NCBI GenBank assembly: GCA_024364735.1
Contig: JAGFNQ010009433.1
Location: forward strand, 27,570-91,569
Length of the DNA: 64,000 bases
Direction: 5' to 3'
From: Boesenbergia rotunda
Lineage: Eukaryota; Streptophyta; Magnoliopsida; Zingiberales; Zingiberaceae
In this document: positions 54,749 through 64,000 of the stretch, in pieces
How positions within the stretch are numbered: the first letter of the stretch is position 1
Layout: every line of letters begins with the position of its first letter
The notes under the pieces: generated by a model
Database searches by the model: none
Seen by the model: only the letters and a program-made list of their open reading frames with translations
What the model was told of the DNA's origin: nothing
Translations under genes and position numbers: made by a program

Positions 54749-55650
54749 TGATTAAATTTCCAAACCATGTTAGTATCAACTTATGATCAAATTACCAATT
54801 CTATTGATAGTTCATGGATTGGATTTGAAAAGTTCATAGTTCCTAGTATGTATTAAGGTCATGGTTCCAACCGATTTATAATCAAGTTTGTATTAGGCTT
54901 CCAAAGCAAGTATGCATGCAATCATTTGAGTAGAAAATTCATATACATGGATAGCACACATGATAGATGTACATTTCTATTTGGTAAAGATAAACTAGAC
55001 ATTTGTTTTTTTTTCTTCTTGTTTTGGAAGCAAACTTGATCATGGAAGAACTTTAATACTAAAGTAGATTTTACTTAAGCATGATTAAGTACTTTAACAC
55101 ATGAATTCCATAAAAATCACTAGTCAAGGGATCACATTGTTATAAGAACTAAAGCAATGGATATCAAATTATCTAATTTGAATTTTCCATAACGAATCCT
55201 GTGGATAACAATTTTTCCTGACCATAAATTATCTAGATTTACCGTGAACTATAGCAATCCATTGTCATGATTCAACCTAAATCACTCATGCAATATATTT
55301 TTCCTTTTCAAAACTAGTTGGTTTATTTAGAAGCATGAATATACTATCATTCATTGTATGAAAATTTTCTTACTACTCAAGTGAAATTTCATAAAACATA
55401 AATTGCAGTAAAACATAAATTGCTACAAGAAAACCAATTAATCTAAGTAATTCATGACAAGAGCAAATTATGTGTGAATCTAAACCCTTCATGCAATGTA
55501 TAAAAATAATTTCCAAGGCTTGTTGACTCATTTTGAAACTAGTGTAACCTTAGACTTGGGTTTGGAGCACCACTTATCAACAACTTATGTTGATAGATGC
55601 TCCCTCTCAATTTATGCTTATACAATTCTAAATATTGAGGTTTTAGGTAC
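54749..55650 (-). other. Non-coding interior of the family A element
   Basis: AT-rich, no coding signal; lies between the nested element and the end of gag. Confidence 0.7.
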
Positions 55651-56883
55651 TCAAATTTTGGGACCTAAGGAATCTACAATGAATGACTTTGGCACCCATG
55701 CCTTAGTCAATTTCTTTTTGACTTTTTGAACCTTAGAATCATTTGATGAACTAAAATGGGTTCTTGACATTAAAGATATGACACTAGGTTCTTTAGGTTG
55801 GTAACCCAAACCAACCTTGTTGTACATCGCCCTTTGTGAGTTGAGTATCATATCTAATGTTTTAGAGCTTGTTGAAAACTTCTCAAGAACATTCTTGAGG
55901 TTTTCAACTTCGCTCTTCAAGTTCTTATTTTCATCCTTAAGGGATTTATCATGTAAATCATCAATGTTCTCAACCTTAGAGGATTTCAATTCTTCTACTT
56001 CCAATTTCAACAATTTAATTTTGTTCTTGGATTTTTTAAGCAACCTAGCTAGACATGCAATGGTTCAATAGCACTTATCTAACTCGGGAGTGATTACCTC
56101 TTCATCATCCGAAGATGATGAAGGCACGGTTGAGGAGCTACTTGATTCATCATCACTTTCCTCCTTTGACTCCTCTAGTGCCATGAAAGCAAAGTGATGG
56201 GCGTGCTTCTCCTCCTTTCCTGCCACAAATGCAACTCCTTTCTCTTCGGAGCCTTGGTTAGAGATCTCATGTAATTCTATTTCACAAAATAGATCTTCTA
56301 ACTTAACTAAGAAAAGATCCTTGGAAACCTTGTAGGCATCCACCATGGATGACCACAAAGTATTCCTTGGAAAAGCTTTTAGAACTAACCTTACTAGATC
56401 CCGGTTTTCTACCTTTTCATTGATGGAGTGGAGGCCATTGAGGATCTCTTTGAATCTTCCATGGAGTTCACTTACCTTTTCATTTTCTTCCATGGACAGA
56501 TTTTGGAGTTGACTGTGAAGGAGGTCCTTCTTGGCTATTCGGGTGTCTTGAGTTCCTTCGTGGAGCTCAATGATTTTGTTCGAAAGATCTTTAGCACTTG
56601 TAAAAGAACTCACCTTGATCAACTCCTCCTTGGTCAACCCGCATTGCAAAGTGACCACCGCTTTGGCATTTGCTTCACTCTTTCTTATTTGCTCAGCCGA
56701 CCAACTTGAGAAATCAAGATCTTTTCCTTCAACATCTCTTGGAGGGATGAAACCTTCTTTGACCGAGAACCATATGCTCATGTTTGTCTTCAAATAAAAC
56801 TCCATCTTCGATTTCCAATATTGAAAATCTGTGCCGTCGAAGAGTGGAGGTCGGTTTGTGCTCATTCCTTCTCTTCCAGCCAT
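55651..56883 (-). pseudogene. Copia gag of the family A element, one in-frame stop
   Basis: A 411-codon frame read from ATG 56883, broken by one TGA at 56065-56067; the same frame continues to 55651. It is the UBN2/DUF4219-type gag of Ty1/copia: FDGTDFQYWKSKMEFYL, then SEANAKAVVTLQCGLT, LHGRFKEILNGLHSI and LVKLEDLFCEIELHE. An acidic serine-rich stretch (SDDESSSSSTVPSSSS) and a charged coiled coil (LLKLEVEELKSSKVENIDDL) follow, then WVPKSF, which in related proteins comes after a zinc knuckle. The knuckle is absent. Only a stop separates it from a full reading frame, so its decay is limited. Confidence 0.9.
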
Positions 56884-56941
56884 CTTGTTGATAACTCTCG
56901 GATGTTAAGCCGTGAACAGAACCCCAAGCTCTGATACAACT

Positions 56942-58918
56942 TGTTGGAACTCGGATGACTAGAGAGGGGGGGTGAATGTAGCCAGCCACTCGAAATTACT
57001 CCCCTCTTTGAGCTTTTCTTTCTGCGATCAGATTAGCAGCGGAAACAAAATAGCAGAAAGAAATACAGAGAAGGAAGAACAAACCAAACAAACGCTAACA
57101 CCGCGATGTAAAGGTTCGGGGATAACTTGCCCGTACTCCTTGGCGTGCCCGTGAGGTGGGTGATCCCTTGATCGTCGGCAGATCAAGCCCCGGTGACCCG
57201 GATAAAACAGCGCCTCCTTCTCGGTGGAGAAACCTCTCCACAAGCGTCTCAATAGGATACAAGGTAAGCTCACGAGACTAAGGAGGAACCTCTCACAAGA
57301 CAGTAGCAAGAAAGCTTAAGAGAGAAGCTACACAAGGAGCATAACAACAACAGCGAAACCCACAGCCACACTTGCTTGTTTTCCTGTTCGTTCTTGTTGC
57401 CTCCTCTACTTCTCATCTTCCTCTTAAGCTTCTGCTTCATCGCCAGACTCCATCAGCATCCCCTGAGCACAGCCTGAACCCACTGACCTCTCTGAGCACT
57501 CAGTCCACTGAAGTCCCTCTCCAGCTGAGCCTCCGTCAGTCGCCAGCCATGCCTCAGTTACCGTTGAAACCTGAGAAGGAGAAACAAACAAACCTGCTCC
57601 AAGGAAAGTCTCCCATTGACCCTCCTTGAGTGTTTGAATCACCTGCTATCACCTGCACACTCCAACAGAGGCTTAGCAATGCATATCAAATGAAATCAGC
57701 AATGTATCAGAGAATCAGCAGAGAAAACAGTCGCGATCAGAGCTTCTGACAGCGTATTTGAATTAAAGTTCTGCTCCTGATCGGTCACCAGACCGATCAG
57801 GAAGGACCCTGATCGGTCATTAAAGTTCTGCTCCTGATCGGTCACCAGACCGATCAGGAAGGACCCTGATCGGTCACCAGACCGATCCAGCAGTCTTCTG
57901 CACACTCCTGATTGGTCCCCAGACCAATCCAGCATTCTGCTGCACACTCCAGATCGGTCCCCGACCAATCAGGCTGCTCCTTGATCGGTCACCAGACCGA
58001 TCAGGCTGCTTCCTGACCGATCAGGCTCCATCCTGATCGGTCACCACAGTGAGAAAACTTTAATCGTGGACATCAGATCCTAGGTCTTGGATCGGTCACC
58101 GGACCGTTCAAGAGCTGATCAGCGGGGGAACTCAACTCACTGTGTGCTCCCAGACCGATCAGGAGCTGTGCAGTGAGTGAAACGCATACTCCCTGATCGG
58201 TCACCAGACCGATCAGTCATCGTTGGATCGGTCACCAGACCGATCCACGAAGGAGCACCGTGCCAACTTCCCTGATCGGTCACCAGATCAATCCAGGCAA
58301 GCTCAAATGCACTCTAAGTCACGAGAACCAGCCTCCATCCCTTCTCTGACTCGTGCCATGCCCAGCTTCATTCACTGGGATTTCAACCTAGCCCTCCAAG
58401 CTAGGACCTGGCTTCACTCACCAGGGTTTCGGTCACCCGGCTTCACTCACCGGGACTCGGCTTCACTCACCAGGATTTCAACCTAGCTTCACTCACTTGG
58501 ATTTCAATCACCTGGCTTCACTCACCAGGACCCGGCTTCACTCGCCGGGATTTCCATCACCTGGCTTCACTCACCAGGACCCGGCTTCACTCACTGGGAT
58601 TTCCATCACCTGGCTTCACTCACCAGGACCCAGCTTCACTCGCCGAGATTTCACTCACCTGGCTTCACTCACCAGGACCCGGCTTCACTCACCGGGATTT
58701 CAACCTAGCTTCACTCACTAGGACCCGGATTCACTCGCTGGGATTTCCATCACCTAGCCCTCCAAGCTAGGACTTTTTTCCATGCCTAACCCTCCAAGTT
58801 AGGACTTCGTGCCCAGTCTTCGACTAGGACTTAATCGCAATTCGTTCAACCAAACTTAAATCAAAACTTAAATCGTTGTCAACACCAAAATAACAATTAG
58901 GGTTAGACTGCATTAACA
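56942..58918 (-). repeat. Family A 5' LTR
   Basis: 1977 bp. GATCGGTC hairpins at 57776-58295, with a short internal duplication around 57770-57860 that the other copy lacks; TTCACTCAC hairpins at 58361-58765. Confidence 0.92.
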
Positions 58919-59555
58919 AAATTTTCAACGCGAAACCCTCTAACTCGAACCCGACCCGAACTCGATTTTTTTCGGGTCGATTCAGGTTGGGTTTTATTTT
59001 GACACCCCTATCGCCTGCCAACTGTAGTTCACTCAGAGCTACTGGTAACGGTTGCTACTCACATTAAATCATGTGTTATGGGTCATAACTGCTAGCCAAC
59101 ATTTTTATTCGGGGAGGGGACGCTTGAAACGGTCGCCGCCTGTATTAAATGTGTCTTTAACGATAAACTTCTCCTCGTTCGTTGTCTCTCCCCCGAGCTG
59201 GTATCGGGCTCTGCTCTCTGAGTTGAGCTCGAGGACTCTCAGTGTCTGAGCTGGTCCCGGGCACACCTCTCCCGAGGTGATCTCAGGAACCCCAGCTCTG
59301 CCGAGGTGGTCTCGGGAACCCCAGACCGAGTTGGTCTCGGGCACTCTTTACCAAGGTGGTCTCGGGAACCTCAACCCGAGCTGGTCTCGGGTACTCTTTG
59401 CCCAAGCTGATATTGGGTCTTTTCTCCCCAGTTGGTCTTAGGCTATTTCTTCCCGAGTTGGTCTCGAGGACTCTCTCGAGCACTTCTCTCCCTCCTAGCC
59501 ATGGCACGCAACCTTCTCGCGCCACGTGTTCACATGGGGCTACTTATCTCGATCA

Positions 59556-60146
59556 CAAGTCCTCCCTTTAAGTCTAATCGAAGAAAGTTTGTTGACTGAT
59601 TGGACTTGTGGCATGTCGGGAGAGAAGTGTAGATAGAATGTGCAGTTAATATTTCTCATCCTTAATGACTTTATGAATCCTAGGAATCTAAACATTACCA
59701 CCAGGACTCGATGTAATCATTTGAATCAGTCCTAAGAGTTTCACGAGTTCCAATGCCCTGCGATAATGGCTGACAATCACTCATTAAGAGCGTATGGGGC
59801 ATTTTAATGACAAAAAATCTTTTCTGACGCCACGTGGCAGGATCTCCTTGGGGCGTCCTTCTCTCAATGTGCTTAATCAAGGTATACCAACCGACGGCTA
59901 TAATAAGCCGCATGCTTCAAGATCCATTGCTAATTCTCCCCCACGCATCGCACATTCATCCTCCTGTATCACAAATGTTTCCTTTATAAAAGGGGAAGCG
60001 AAGATGGTCATCCGCCTTCTTGCACCGCCGACTCTCGAAGCTTGCTACTCGGCTTCCTTTTGTTAAAATTTCTTTCAGTGTAAGTTTTACTAAGTCATCT
60101 CCTCCTCCTCTTTATCTTCAACCATCTGCACTTCTTCCTTAGAGCA
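59556..60146. other. Leader of the second Tat-type antisense gene
   Basis: Non-coding, from the LTR boundary to the ATG at 60147. Contains the TATA box at 59983-59993 and a CAG/GTAAGT-like site near 60079 that could be a leader intron donor. Confidence 0.5.
59983..59993 (+). promoter_or_regulatory. TATA box of the second antisense gene
   Basis: TTTATAAAAGG about 155 bases before the ATG; a strong match at a normal distance. Confidence 0.65.
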
Positions 60147-63100
60147 ATGGGCAAGAGTGGAAATGGAGCTGTCAATTTGGGTTGGGCCCGTCGGATTGGC
60201 CCGCCTCACCAATCAATTTAAGCGGGTTGGGTTAGAATTTAAGCAACCCAAGCCCGCCACGGGCCAACCCGCCTAGGCACGCGACCCGCACGGGTCGGCC
60301 CACGATGGGCTTGGGTTGGCCCGCGGGTTGAGAATCACATGTTAGTTAAGTTTTATGGCAATTTATTATCTTTATTTGTTATTATTTTGAAATAAAAAAT
60401 AATATTTTTTATCACATGAGTACTCGTTTGTATCCATTTATATTTTAAAAAATATATTTCTTAATATATTTGATTGATGAAATCTAAATATATGATTTTT
60501 TTTAATTTTTAAAAATATTTTGATGGGCCCGCAGGTTGGCCCGCCTAACCCACGGCCCGCCTTGGATTGGGTTGGGTTAGGGATTTTTCAACCCGCCTAG
60601 ATGACGGGTCGACCCGCCCTGCCCCGCCAAATGGCCGGCCCGCCATGGGCCGACCCGCCTCGCCACAGGTTGGCCCGTTTGACAGCTCTAAGTGGAAAGG
60701 CAGAGGAAAAGAAAGGAAAAAGTAGGAAAGGGGAAACCGATGGAAGACGGAAGAATAGGCATATCAGCCGGAATGCTACGAGGTCACCTCTTCGAGGATT
60801 AAGTCCAGAATCCTGCAGGCCGCCTGTGAAACCTATGGGATCCCTACAGATTTTGAAATTAGGGTACCTAAACTTGATTAATCTTCCATGGAACCTCTCT
60901 TAGGGTTTTATACCTTTTTCCTAAACTAAGTAGAATTCGGTCTCCGCTTTCCAATCCTCCCTTTCTTCATGACCATATCGCAGTATTTTTACATTCCCCT
61001 TCACTGGATGGCTCCGAATACATTGTCTCAGATAAGCGGGGCATTCCTTCTATTCAAATTGATTGGGATACCCTTAACCCCTCATTTTTTTCATTATTTT
61101 TTCCTTTCGAGTCTTGCGTCTAGAGGGGATTTTAGTTTCACCACTCGATTTAGCCACAGATTCATAAGTGACCTCCCTTCTTCACATAAGGGATGGAAAG
61201 AGCGGTTCTTTTTTATCAGACTCCCCGAGAGTCCTTTCTGCCCGACTCACTAGTGAGAAGACCTGCCTCCCTCCCCGGAACTGGGCGACTTCCATCAAGA
61301 CCAGGGATATCAACGAGCCAGAAGCATCTTGTCGGGATGGAGTTCCATGGCCCAGACATAGTCCGCTGCAAAGGGCTTCTGTATAGGGCTGGGATTAGCT
61401 CCAAAGCCACCAGTCTTGGCCATGACCTCAGTAAATGTGTTATTGTATTGAATGTTTATTTATAGTAACTGATATTCTTTAGCCTTTTTTCAGGAGCCAT
61501 CATGCTCACCCTATCCATGAGCAAGCTTCTTAAGTGGGAGCTAGCAGATGAGAAGGCACTGACTGCTTATCAAGTTCCTGCGGACCCACCCTCTGAGCTT
61601 GCTGAAGACTCTAAGAGGACTCAAAGTTAGGAGCCTCTCGCCGCGGAGCTGTCCACTACCCAGGAGGTCGACCCTTCCCACTCCCTCGTCGTGGCACAAG
61701 GGGCTGGTGAGCAACTAGCACTGGCCCCTACATCAGGGGAGGATCCGACTCGAGTTGGAGGAGGAGAATGAGTCCACCGCCATCCTTCCCACCGAGGGGG
61801 AGGAGGAGAATGAGCCAATCGCCTTCCTTCCGAAGCCCGCACTCCCTCCCGCCCTTCAAAAGAGGAAAACCCGATCGGCTCGAGCATCCCACCGCATTCC
61901 TGAGGACGAGGAGGATCTCGTTCCTCTTTCTAAGCGTTGAAGGGGGACGACATCACCCGTTGCAGAGTCCGAGGAGGAAATTGAGTCATCCACCGGGGAA
62001 GCACAATCCATTCCTCCTTCACCCGAGGCCCTCAGTCCCAAGGGCAAGAAGGTCCGGTTTGAAAAATCGGAGCCGACGAGTGCCCACCTCCGTAGGAAGG
62101 TTTAGGCTGCTGAAAAGGCAGCTAAGATTGGCCCCTAGCATATACAAATTAGGAAGTTACCTCGGGGGAGTCAACCTTTGGAGGAGATATCCTCGAGCAG
62201 ATATAACAACACTCCGGAGCCCTCTGTCATACCCGTCGAGGAGACTCATCGCGCGGCTCTCTCCGCCCTCCGCTCCGAAGCTACTTCAGGCATACCCTTC
62301 CCGAGAAGTCCAGAGGCGATGAGGGAGCGTGCCGAGGGTATATCACCTCTCTCAGGGATATGACCTCGGCTGGAGTGATCACCCGGCTATACGAGTCCCT
62401 CCTAAAGGTATAATTTCGTCTATCTTTTCTTATTATCTTTGCTTTTTAATTCTTACTGCTTTCTTTATTAGGCTACATCTGAATGTCTTCTCTTGGGCCA
62501 TCGGATGCTTCTCGAGCAGGAGACCGAAGTACGGCAGCAGCGGGTGGCTGAGCTCGAGGTGGAGATCTGGCGAGTCCAACGGGAGGGCCAGATGCAGGCT
62601 GAGGTCACCAAAGATCTCCTTACCAAACTCAAGTATTCTATGAACACCTCCCGGGCGTTGGAATTGACTTTGAACAACGATCGGCATTGAGAATGCCTCT
62701 TGATGGAGAGAACCAAATCTCTCTTGGCGGAGGCGGCTCAACTAATGTGGGAGAAGGAACAATTGCAGACCCTGGAAGCCAAGTTGTTAGAAGACCTTCA
62801 CCTCCTTAAGTCCTCAAAAGGGGAACTCAGCAACCAGCTCCAAGAGCAGGTGGACAAAATAGCCAAGAACGAGATAAGTCTACAGGTTGCCATTGCTTAC
62901 ATGTCCGACTTACAGGAGACCCTCTCCCAAGCCGAGTCCTGCTGATCGACGACCTAGGAACAACTCGAAGAGGCACTCGCGGCCTGAGATTGGGCGCTGG
63001 CCGATTTGGAGGAAATGAAGGCTGATTGGGATCGAGCCTGCAAAGAGCTAGAAAATTACAAAACCGGTGAAGAATCTCGTCAATTCGAGATAGAGGTCGC

Positions 63101-63299
63101 AGTCAAGGCCAAGTTCCTCTGGCCCAAAGAGTTCGATGACATCATGGTCGCCCAAGTATTGAAGCGACTTAAGCAAGGCTTTAACATAGTTGTTCAATAG
63201 ATCCAGCAAGTTGAGGTACTGAAGCCAGGTGTTGACCTGAACTTCCTCAGCGTCGGCCAAGCTTGGGAGGAGTTGTCTGTGGAAGAGAAGGAACACTAA
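60147..63299 (+). pseudogene. Antisense gene of the second Tat-type element (Transposase_28-type)
   Basis: A divergent counterpart of the gene at 31241. The start ATG 60147 (MGKSGK...) is followed after five codons and a base or two by the inserted hAT-like element; the frame resumes at 60691-60698 onward (KAEEKKGKSRKG) and runs to a TAG near 60900. The Transposase_28 domain is recognisable but broken over several frames at 60930-61245 (SLFFPFES-like text; FSHRFISDLPSSHKGWKERF). Probable introns are 61431-61493 and 62408-62471. The last third is a long coiled coil (EVRQQRVAELEVEIWRVQRE, LLAEAAQLMWEKEQLQTLEA) with several stops, ending VGQAWEELSVEEKEH and TAA 63297-63299. The protein is non-functional here. 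Confidence 0.75.
60164..60690. mobile_element. Non-autonomous hAT-like element with perfect 8-bp duplication
   Basis: Ends TGGAGCTGTCAATTTGGG and, reverse complemented, TAGAGCTGTCAAACGGGCC; target duplication AGTGGAAA at 60156-60163 and 60691-60698. Inside are GGGTTGGCCCGC words around an AT-rich core. No ORF with transposase features. It interrupts the antisense gene near its sixth codon. Confidence 0.88.
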
Positions 63300-63580
63300 T
63301 GTAATTTATTATTTAGTCGTCGGGAAGCTTCTCAAAGCATTTCTGATTGTAAACCCTGTGCCTCTGAATGAATATATTTCACCTTACGTATCATGCTTTG
63401 TATTTTGCCTCTAATTTGCCTTGTGTAATGTATTTCGTATTTTGGCTTCTAGATGTAATCTGCTTTATTTTGCATTTTATTCACTAAGGTCTCACCTCCA
63501 TATTCTGGAAATATACTTGGCTTCCATGCCAATTGTCCACCCTATGCTCGATAATCTCTTTTTACGCTAGGGAAAGTTAA
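63300..63580. other. 3' flank of the second antisense gene
   Basis: AT-rich, with AATGAATATATTTC near 63367 that could direct polyadenylation; no other gene. Confidence 0.4.
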
Positions 63581-63654
63581 GTCCTTAGAGTATCTTTATC
63601 AATCATGTGTCGACAAGGATTTCGACTCCTCCTGGTCGGGCCTTGTTATCATCG

Positions 63655-64000
63655 CAACTAGGCTTACATAGCTTGAGTATCCTCGACACCACAAGCTGAT
63701 AGAAACTCGGGTTGCTCCCTGCTAGGCATACTAAGCACCTTGGTCAGGTCTACACTGCTTAGGCATCTTCGGTACCATAAGCTGGTAGGAACTTGTTCTG
63801 TTCCCGGCCGGACATTCTCAGCACCTCGACCAGGTCTACTCTGATTGGGCATCCTTAGCACCATATGCTGGTAGGAGCTCGGGCTACTCCCGGTCAGGCA
63901 TTCTCAGCACTACAATCAGGTCTACTCAGCTTGGGCATCCTCGACACCACAGGCTGATAGGAACTCGAGCTGCTCCCGACCGGGCATCCTCAACACCATG
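63655..64000. repeat. Tandem array, unit about 86 bp, at least four copies
   Basis: Units containing GCTGGTAGGAACT, CATTCTCAGCACC and GGTCTACTC-like words recur about every 86 bases and run off the window end. It lies downstream of the antisense gene, the same place as the 110-bp array of the first Tat element, but the sequences are unrelated. Confidence 0.8.

Larger units (their letters stand above)
43872..58918 (-). mobile_element. Gag-only copia element, LTR family A
   Basis: LTRs at 43872-45965 (2094 bp) and 56942-58918 (1977 bp), perfect target duplication AAATT (43867-43871 and 58919-58923). On the minus strand the primer site is TTGTATCAGAGC (56939-56928, one change from consensus) and the polypurine tract AAAAAGGGGGAGAT (45979-45966) abuts the 3' LTR. 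Without the nested element the interior is about 3.6 kb and encodes only gag at its 5' end. No pol domain is seen. The LTRs carry the GAGTGAA hairpin array and the GATCGGTC array, which differ in copy number between the two LTRs. Confidence 0.92.
43511..59010. mobile_element. Non-autonomous hAT-like element, split
   Basis: Ends TAGGGGTGATAATTCGGG at 43511 and, reverse complemented, TAGGGGTGTCAAAATAAAA at 59010. Flanks TCACTTGC (43503-43510) and TCGCCTGC (59011-59018) are an 8-bp target duplication with two transitions. It is a sister of 12031-12507. Its own length is about 450 bp; the rest is the gag-only copia element inserted into it at 43871. Confidence 0.75.
43122..59555 (-). mobile_element. 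LTR of a second Tat-type element, split by nested insertions
   Basis: Its parts are 43122-43510 and 59011-59555. The sequence just beyond 59555 (AAGTCTAATCGAAGAAAG) aligns with the sequence just inside the left LTR of the first Tat element (AAGTCTAGTCGAAGGAGG), which fixes the boundary. At 59150-59500 it holds about nine degenerate copies of a ~31-bp unit with GAGCTGGTCTCGGG. The left boundary (TGACTTTAG at 43122) is inferred only from position next to the other LTR. The body of the element continues beyond the window. Confidence 0.55.

Overview
This window is repeat-rich nuclear DNA from a flowering plant, almost entirely nested transposable elements. The evidence is Ty1/copia elements primed by initiator tRNA-Met, a Ty3/gypsy Tat-lineage element with an archaeal-type RNase H and spliced antisense genes, hAT and CACTA-like DNA transposons, and a tRNA-derived SINE. 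A large-genome monocot would fit, but nothing here proves it. I see no intact host gene, no rRNA or tRNA gene and no CRISPR array.

Layout. 1-2179: partial 2-kb copia LTR (family A). 2180-5900: CACTA-like remnant holding a full-length SINE, then a copia LTR fragment. 5909-10006: hAT element with a nearly complete transposase broken by two stops. 10007-14960: old LTR remnants, a small hAT-like element and simple repeats. 15004-17957: small DNA transposon split by a 2.7-kb gypsy solo LTR. 17958-22934: older copia LTRs holding two solo LTRs with perfect 5-bp target duplications. 22935-27709: complete gag-only copia element on the minus strand. 27710-29899: repeat family R holding another solo LTR, then a unique GC-rich piece. 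29900-43119: 13.2-kb Tat-lineage gypsy element on the minus strand, with gag, protease, a gutted RT, RNase H and integrase, a 12-copy ~110-bp tandem array, and two genes on the opposite strand. 43122-59555: LTR of a second Tat-type element, split by a hAT-like element, which is split by a 2-kb-LTR gag-only copia element (43872-58918), which is split by a very young gag-only copia element (47400-54743). 59556-64000: the second Tat-type element continues with its own antisense gene and a different ~86-bp tandem array.

How parts work together. All three copia elements with internal regions keep a primer-binding site, polypurine tract and gag-like ORF but carry no protease, integrase or RT, so they must depend on an autonomous partner elsewhere. 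The youngest has 1369-bp LTRs differing at 7 positions (all transitions), a perfect AAATA target duplication and an intact 341-codon ORF. The Tat element is dead: its RT core is deleted and several codons have become stops by C-to-T changes.

Most striking pattern. The presumed U3 parts of at least five different copia LTR families are packed with short hairpin units: a fixed loop between stems of 5-11 bp whose two arms change together from unit to unit. Loops include GAGTGAA, TGGTTGAG, GAAGGANN and ACCA. I know of no described feature that matches this, and it is my main candidate for something new. All coordinates were read by eye; no database or folding program was run.
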